The notes beneath the pieces are model-generated. The model had not been told where the DNA came from and did not search any database. It was given only the letters and a program-made list of their open reading frames with translations. Both the position numbers and the translations under genes were made by a program. A stretch of 64,000 bases of DNA from Brevibacterium sp. (lineage in GTDB: Bacteria; Actinomycetota; Actinomycetes; Actinomycetales; Brevibacteriaceae), in assembly GCF_031179145.1 (NCBI RefSeq), contig NZ_JAPSIB010000018.1:39814-103813 (forward strand), read 5' to 3'. Shown here in pieces: positions 58,420 through 64,000 of the stretch; the stretch's first letter is position 1, and every line of letters begins with the position of its first letter.

Positions 58420-59495
58420 GCCCGCCGGGTCTCCGCCGTCGAGTGCTCGCCGAGGGGCACGATGACGTCCGGAAGGCCTCTGAGCGCGAACACGGTGCCG
58501 AGGATCGCGAGGACGAGCGGGAAGCTCAGCGGCACGATGCCCCAGGGGGCCATCAGTTGGCTGAGCGCGCCGTAGAGCAGTCCTGACACCGCGGCCGCGA
58601 CGATCGACGCGACGAACGTCATCCGCCGGACTTCGAGGACGACGCCGAAGAGCCCGACCGCCACGACCGCTCCGTTGTAGCCCCACAGCCCGTGGTAGAT
58701 GGAGTAGCCGTCGGCACCGATGCCGAGGCCGGCCAGGGCTCCTGCCAACGATCCGAGCACCGCCATCACTGCGCCGATGCGGCTGGCCGCGGCGATGCCG
58801 AGCACGATGAACACGCCGACGAGCACGGAGTCCATGAGCATGACCTGCCCGATCCCCCGGAACGTCGCATGGAACAGGCCCTCGAGCAGGCCGACGGACG
58901 GACCGGTGAGCTGTTCGCGCAGGCCCGGATCGGTGGGAGCCTCCGACCGTGTCACCGGTTGGAGAAGGGCGAGGTTGGCCCGGCCGTTGGCGGTGGCGGG
59001 CAGAAGCAGCAGGGTGAGGGAGCCGAGCAGGGCGAAGGTCAGGGTGAGTGCAGGGGCGTCGAGCTTGACGACGAGGATCTCGACGGTGATCTTCATGACC
59101 GGAACCGACAGTGCCGCGGCGAAGAGGGAGATGACGACCGCATGGATCGCCCATTCGCCGAGGAGGAACACCGCCCCGAGCACTCCGAACAGTGTCCCGT
59201 TGAAGGAGTACAGCCCCTTGCGAATGCTTTCGTGGTCGTAGTGCAGCATCGTGGCCACGAGGGTCGACACGACGGCGCAGGCGAGAGTGAGAACGGCGGC
59301 CCATGGCCAGTGGAGACAGATGCCGAGGACGAAGATGAGGCCGGTGACGGGGTTGTTGATGAGGATGACCTGGCCGATCCCGCGCAGGGAGCTGTCGATG
59401 GCTCCCATGAGCGAACTCCTCCGGTCGATGGCCGCCGTGGCCTCGAAAGTGCCGGAGTAGGTGTCGAACGCAGCGGGTCGCCGAATCACTTCCAT
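58392..59495 (-). CDS. urea transporter (UT family)
   Basis: LRGIGQVILINNPVTGLIFVLGICLHWPWAAVLTLACAVVSTLVATMLHYDHESIRKGLYSFNGTLFGVLGAVFLL. Confidence 0.9.
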   Translation of the reverse strand: MEVIRRPAAFDTYSGTFEATAAIDRRSSLMGAIDSSLRGIGQVILINNPVTGLIFVLGICLHWPWAAVLTLACAVVSTLVATMLHYDHESIRKGLYSFNGTLFGVLGAVFLLGEWAIHAVVISLFAAALSVPVMKITVEILVVKLDAPALTLTFALLGSLTLLLLPATANGRANLALLQPVTRSEAPTDPGLREQLTGPSVGLLEGLFHATFRGIGQVMLMDSVLVGVFIVLGIAAASRIGAVMAVLGSLAGALAGLGIGADGYSIYHGLWGYNGAVVAVGLFGVVLEVRRMTFVASIVAAAVSGLLYGALSQLMAPWGIVPLSFPLVLAILGTVFALRGLPDVIVPLGEHSTAETRRAYALERARR

Positions 59496-59571
59496 CCCTC
59501 GTCTGTCCAGTTCTCGATGCGGCCGAACAGCCACTGACGAATGGTAACCCGTCCCACCTCGGCGAGGGAGA

Positions 59572-60978
59572 TCAGTCCATGTCGGGTTCGGCCATCGCCG
59601 GTGCCGGCTCGCGGAACATGCGGGTGCGCACGAGCAGGAACACGAGTCCGGCCACGGCCCACACGAGGCCGACGATCTTCGCGTTCGCATCGAGGCTCAG
59701 CCACAGGGCGAAGTTGATGATCAGACCGAGTCCCGGAAGCACGATCCCGGCGAAGACCCCGATCCGCCCGGCGGGGCGAAGGTACTTCACGGTGGCGAAG
59801 ATCAGCGACAGGTTGACGGCGCCGAAGGCGATGTAGGCGCCGAAGTTGATGAGCGAGGCCGCCGAGGCGAGATCGAGGAACAGTGCCGAACAGGCCAGCA
59901 CGGCGATGAACACGACGTTGATGATGGGCACACCGGTGCGGGCGTTGACCCGTCCGAACATCCGCTTCGGCAGGGTGCCGTCACGGCCCATCGCGTAGAG
60001 CAGCCGGGCCGCGCTCATCTGCTGGGTCAGCCCGCAGCCGAGGACGGCGAACATGTAGCCGCCGACGAACAACGCCTGGAACAGGGCCCCGCCGATGTAC
60101 TTCGCGATCTCCGGTGAGGCGCCGACGATGTCTCCCACCTCGGCGACGTCGGGGAACAGCACCTGCATCGTGTAGGTGATGGCGATGAAGAAGACGCCCG
60201 CGGCCACGACGATGATCATGATCGCCCGCGGGATGTCGGTCTTCGGGTGGATCGCCTCCTCCGACATCGTCGTCACCGCGTCGAAGCCGAGGAACGACAG
60301 AGCCAGCAGGGACGCGCCGCCCAGCAGCGCTCCGGTCGGCACTCCGCTGGGGTCGAACGGCAGCAGGCTCACGGTTGCGCCGTCGATTCCGGCCGCGATG
60401 TTGCGGATGGCGAAGAACAGGAACGCCACGGCCACGACGATCTGGACGACGACGAGGATGACGTTGACCTGCGCCGCGAGCTTGACGCCGACGACGTTGA
60501 GGACGGTGCAGATGACGATGGTCGACAGCACCCACACCCAGGCCGGAACCGCGGGCAGGACCGCGCCCATGTAGATCGCCGCGAGCAGGGCATTGAGCAT
60601 CGGCAGGAGCAGGTAGTCCAGCGTTGCCGCCCACCCGACCATGAACCCGACATGCGGATTGATGGTCTCCCTGGCGTAGGTGTAGGCGGATCCCGCCTTC
60701 GGGTAGTACCGCGACATCTTCGCGTAGCTGAATGCGGTGATCGCCACCGCGATGAGGATGAGGATGTAGGCGAGCGGGACCCGGCCAGCGGTCGCCTCGG
60801 CGACGATGCCGAACGTGTCGAACACCGCCAGGGGAGCCATGTAGGCGAGCCCCAGGAAGACGATGTGCCGCAGCTTGAGTCGCCTGCGCAGCACTCGTCC
60901 GGTGCCGCCGTGGTCGAGATCGACAGCGTCGTCCTCGCTGAGGTGGGTCGAACTGTTCTTCGTCGAATCGGTTCGCAT
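59572..60978 (-). CDS. APC family amino acid/amine permease
   Basis: MAPLAVFDTFGIVAEATAGRVPLAYILILIAVAITAFSYAKMSRYYPKAGSAYTYARETINPHVGFMVGWAATLDYLLLPMLN. Confidence 0.92.
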   Translation of the reverse strand: MRTDSTKNSSTHLSEDDAVDLDHGGTGRVLRRRLKLRHIVFLGLAYMAPLAVFDTFGIVAEATAGRVPLAYILILIAVAITAFSYAKMSRYYPKAGSAYTYARETINPHVGFMVGWAATLDYLLLPMLNALLAAIYMGAVLPAVPAWVWVLSTIVICTVLNVVGVKLAAQVNVILVVVQIVVAVAFLFFAIRNIAAGIDGATVSLLPFDPSGVPTGALLGGASLLALSFLGFDAVTTMSEEAIHPKTDIPRAIMIIVVAAGVFFIAITYTMQVLFPDVAEVGDIVGASPEIAKYIGGALFQALFVGGYMFAVLGCGLTQQMSAARLLYAMGRDGTLPKRMFGRVNARTGVPIINVVFIAVLACSALFLDLASAASLINFGAYIAFGAVNLSLIFATVKYLRPAGRIGVFAGIVLPGLGLIINFALWLSLDANAKIVGLVWAVAGLVFLLVRTRMFREPAPAMAEPDMD

Positions 60979-61066
60979 GACTGACCTTTCGGTTTGCGAT
61001 GTCGGTGACGGGCATCGGTGCCCGCCACCGGTCGGGCGCCGCCGGAAGCGACGGCGCCCGGGCGGC

Positions 61067-62767
61067 TCAGCTGTGGGAGTGTCCCGAGCAGCTGTGCCCG
61101 TGGTTGAGTGTCTTCGCGGCGACGTCGATCCGGGTCTGGCCGAGCAGCGCCGTGTCCGTGGCATGCACGTCGTGGACGATCTCACCGCCGACGATCGTCA
61201 GCTCCGCCTGCTGATCGAGCAGACCGGCCGGGTCGAGCTGGTAGAGATCGGCCGACCAGGCGACGAGGTCAGCCTGAGCGCCCACGCTGATGACGCCGAG
61301 GCTGTCCTCGGCATGCCAGGCCCACGCGCCTTCGCGGGTGTAGCCGGCCAGAGCCTGATCGAGGGTGATGATCTCCCCCGGGGTCCAGGCGCTTCCTCCG
61401 TCGAGCCCGGCGCGGGTGAGCGCGGAGTACATGCCGACGAGGGGATCCATCTCCCCCACCTGCCAGTCGCTCGAGAGTGCGACATGGGCGCCGGACTCCA
61501 TGAGTGACCGCACTCGCCAGGCGCGGTCCCAGCGGTGCTCACCGACGTTGTCCATCCACGTGCCTTCGATGAGGTCCGGGGAGGCGTGCCGGGGTTGCAT
61601 GGCCGCCGTGATGCCGAGTTCGGCGAAGCGCGGCAGATCGGCGGGGTCCAGGCACTCGACGTGGACGATGCCGTGCCGGCGATTCCGGGTGCCGTTCGTC
61701 CGCTGGGCGTCCTCGACGGCGTCGAGCGCCAGTCGGATTCCGCCGTCGCCGGTGGCGTGGGTGTGAGTCTGGAATCCCAGTCGGTCGAGTTCGGTGACGA
61801 TCCGGCTCAGCTCGCCGACCGGCACGGAGGGATGTCCGCGGTGGCCGGGCCGGTTGGCGTAGTCCTCGAGCATCCACGCGGTGTGGGGTTCGATGACGTC
61901 GTCGGCATAGAGCTTGATCGGTCCGAACCGGAGCCGGTCGCTCTTCGGGCCGTCGTCGACGGCGGTGCGCAGGTCCTGCCGGAACTCGGGGGCGGAGTCG
62001 ACGGGGTGGAAGAGCGCGGCGATGACGCGCGAGCTCAGCTTCCCCTCACGCAGGGCCTTGCCGAAGAGGTCGATCTCGGCGATCGGCACCTGGGGTTCGA
62101 CGATCGTCGTGATTCCCGAGCGGGTGGCCATCTCGAGGCTGCCGAGGAGCTTCTTGTACCGGCGTTCGGGTGAGTACATCGGAATGTCCCGCTGGAGCGC
62201 GGCCAGTCCGTCGCTCGTCATCGCCGAGGTGTAGAAGTCGGTGACCCAGCCCGTGGGTCGGCCGTCACGGTCGTATTCGGGGTTGCCCCAGGCGATGTCC
62301 GCCCCGGCGGTGATCCCCAGGGCCGACAGTGCGGCGTGGTTGAGCCACACCGAGTGCTGGTCGTAGGTGGTGACGAAGATGGGGCGGTCGGTGAGCCCCT
62401 CGAGGTCGGAGGCCTGGGGGCGGCGGTTCTCGACGATCGAGTAGACGGCGTTCTCCGCGCACACCCAGTCGAGGTCGGGGCGCTCCTCGGCGAGCCGGGC
62501 GATCCGAGTCCGCACCTGAGTCAGAGTCTCGGCTCCTTCGAGGCTGACGGCATCGGGGTCGAACCCGAGCAGCAGGTGGTTGTGGCTGTCGATGATCCCC
62601 GGTGTGACGAGATTGCCGCCGAGGTGACGGGTGTCCCTGGCATCTGGCGCCTCGCTCGCGGGGCCGACGTAGGCGATGCGTCCACCGAGGACTCCGACGG
62701 CTTCCGCCCAGGGCCGGGCGGGATCGAAGGTGCGCACTCTGGCGCCGGTGAGCAGGAGGTCAAGCAT
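61067..62767 (-). CDS. YtcJ-like metal-dependent amidohydrolase
   Basis: GGNLVTPGIIDSHNHLLLGFDPDAVSLEGAETL...THATGDGGIRLALDAVE...HVALSSDWQVGEMDPLVGMYSALTR; His-rich C-terminus. Confidence 0.9.
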   Translation of the reverse strand: MLDLLLTGARVRTFDPARPWAEAVGVLGGRIAYVGPASEAPDARDTRHLGGNLVTPGIIDSHNHLLLGFDPDAVSLEGAETLTQVRTRIARLAEERPDLDWVCAENAVYSIVENRRPQASDLEGLTDRPIFVTTYDQHSVWLNHAALSALGITAGADIAWGNPEYDRDGRPTGWVTDFYTSAMTSDGLAALQRDIPMYSPERRYKKLLGSLEMATRSGITTIVEPQVPIAEIDLFGKALREGKLSSRVIAALFHPVDSAPEFRQDLRTAVDDGPKSDRLRFGPIKLYADDVIEPHTAWMLEDYANRPGHRGHPSVPVGELSRIVTELDRLGFQTHTHATGDGGIRLALDAVEDAQRTNGTRNRRHGIVHVECLDPADLPRFAELGITAAMQPRHASPDLIEGTWMDNVGEHRWDRAWRVRSLMESGAHVALSSDWQVGEMDPLVGMYSALTRAGLDGGSAWTPGEIITLDQALAGYTREGAWAWHAEDSLGVISVGAQADLVAWSADLYQLDPAGLLDQQAELTIVGGEIVHDVHATDTALLGQTRIDVAAKTLNHGHSCSGHSHS

Positions 62768-62825
62768 GGTCATCCTCGTATCCGTGCATCGTTGCGTACG
62801 AAGCGTCGTTGCAGTGAGCGGTTCC

Positions 62826-62851
62826 ATTCTTTGACAGAAGCGTCAAAGAAT
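62826..62851. promoter_or_regulatory. perfect inverted repeat, candidate TetR operator
   Basis: ATTCTTTGAC-agaagc-GTCAAAGAAT in the divergent amidohydrolase/TetR intergenic region. Confidence 0.7.
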
Positions 62852-62891
62852 TGGTTCAACTGTCACACTGCGCACGCGCTATTGTCAAGGC

Positions 62892-63491
62892 ATGGCACGT
62901 ACCAAGAATCAGGCGCAGCGTCGGGAAGCGCTCATCGCCGCGACTCTTCAGACGGTCGGTGAGTCGGGGCTGAGGTCGCTGTCGCTTGCCGATGTCGCCC
63001 GCAGAGCCGGGCTGACCAGGGGCGCGATCCTCTACTACTACGACGACCTCGACGATCTGCTCGTCGAGACGCACCGCGCGGGTGTGGCCCGGTTCTGCGA
63101 CCGCCGCGACGAGGTGATCGCCGCCCTCGCCGATCCGCGCGAGCAGCTGCGAGCTGCGATCCGGGAGGGGCTGCCGAGCGGTCCTGACGATGCCCTCATG
63201 CGTCTGCTCTACGAGTTCGACGTCCTCGCCGGCACGTCGCAGATCCATGACGAGCTGGTCGAGAACCTCTACACCCGGCAGCTGCGGATCTACCGCGAGG
63301 TGCTCGAATCGGGAGTCGCGGCAGGGGCGTTCACCCCGACGATCCCGCTCGAACAGCTGGCGATGAATCTCGTCGCACTCGAGGACGCGTACGGTCTGCA
63401 CATCGTCGGCGGCAACAGTCTCATCGACGTCGCCTCGGCGGAGTCGGCGATGCGTGCGGCGGCCGCGGGCCTGGGCGCCCCGCCGTCATAA
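62892..63491 (+). CDS. TetR/AcrR family transcriptional regulator
   Basis: RREALIAATLQTVGESGLRSLSLADVARRAGLTRGAILYYYDDLDDLLVETH. Confidence 0.92.
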   Translation: MARTKNQAQRREALIAATLQTVGESGLRSLSLADVARRAGLTRGAILYYYDDLDDLLVETHRAGVARFCDRRDEVIAALADPREQLRAAIREGLPSGPDDALMRLLYEFDVLAGTSQIHDELVENLYTRQLRIYREVLESGVAAGAFTPTIPLEQLAMNLVALEDAYGLHIVGGNSLIDVASAESAMRAAAAGLGAPPS

Positions 63492-63579
63492 GCGTCTCAC
63501 TCTCCCCTGCTGATGTACTCCTACTAAGTAGTTCGCAGGTTGGCTTGTCGCGTCTCACCCTCCCCGGCTGATGTACTCC
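63492..63579. repeat. 30-bp near-identical direct repeat (copies 63492-63521 and 63550-63579, 28/30 identical)
   Basis: gcgtctcactctcccctgctgatgtactcc / gcgtctcaccctccccggctgatgtactcc. Confidence 0.85.
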
Positions 63580-64000
63580 CCCGGCCGGTACCCGGTGACC
63601 CGGCGGAAGTCATTGCTGAAGTGCGACTGGTCGAACCAGCCGAGGCTCGCCCCGAGTTCGGCCAATGTTCCGTCCCACACGCGGTCAAGGGCCGCGACAG
63701 CGTCCCTCACCCGCGCCCGCACGAGAAGGCGTTTGACGCCGACTCCGCAGTGCTCCTGGAACATCCGCTGCAGTGTTCGCTCACCCATCCCGGTCCGCTG
63801 CGCCAGCTCGCCGAGGTGGGTCACCTCCGGATCCTCCATCACCTCGAGGGTGCGCCGGAACCGGCAGTAGCTCTCGGTCATCTCCGGCTCGTACGCCAGC
63901 AGCCACCGGTCGAGCGCCTCGGCGGCGGTGGTGAGATCGTCCAGGCCGGCCAGGTCATCGGATGTGGGGAACCAGGCGGCGGCGGGGATCGTCGTGTCGC
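63555..64000 (-). CDS. AraC family transcriptional regulator (5' truncated by window edge)
   Basis: AraC HTH: THLGELAQRTGMGERTLQRMFQEHCGVGVKRLLVRARVRDAVAAL...GASLGWFDQSHFSNDFRRVTGYRPGEY; frame stays open to the window end (DTTIPAAAWFPTSDDLAGLDD). Confidence 0.88.
   Translation of the reverse strand, partial: DTTIPAAAWFPTSDDLAGLDDLTTAAEALDRWLLAYEPEMTESYCRFRRTLEVMEDPEVTHLGELAQRTGMGERTLQRMFQEHCGVGVKRLLVRARVRDAVAALDRVWDGTLAELGASLGWFDQSHFSNDFRRVTGYRPGEYISRGG

Noticed and set aside
57760-59304. 514-aa minus-strand ORF
   Set aside because: Arg-rich shadow frame overlapping both the FecCD permease (+) and the true urea-transporter frame (-).

Overview
High-GC actinobacterial chromosomal window (gene content suggests Brevibacterium or a relative; this is an inference). 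I support about 57 protein-coding genes and no rRNA, tRNA, CRISPR array or transposase. Most of it is catabolic and transport operons: (i) an IclR-linked polar amino-acid ABC importer, M19 dipeptidase and an 857-aa protein of unknown family; (ii) a dispersed four-carbon sugar-acid/tetrulose locus (about 14.9-41.7 kb) with glycerate kinase, GntP and DASS transporters, a DUF1537-type kinase, PdxA2, a DhaK-DhaL kinase, RpiB- and TPI-type isomerases, an LtnD-like dehydrogenase, a second divergent PdxA inside a TctABC operon, and a DenD-like dehydrogenase; (iii) a phosphotransferase/SDR/ACAD10-11-type dehydrogenase/CoA-ligase operon resembling the levulinate/4-hydroxyacid (Lva) pathway; (iv) a SbcCD/YhaNO-like pair with no CXXC hook; (v) a siderophore ABC operon with an IdeR/DmdR half-box at its start codon; (vi) an amidohydrolase/APC permease/urea transporter operon divergent from a TetR gene with a perfect operator palindrome. 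Several unannotated perfect inverted repeats lie in promoter regions. All functional calls come from reading protein motifs by eye; no database search was run.
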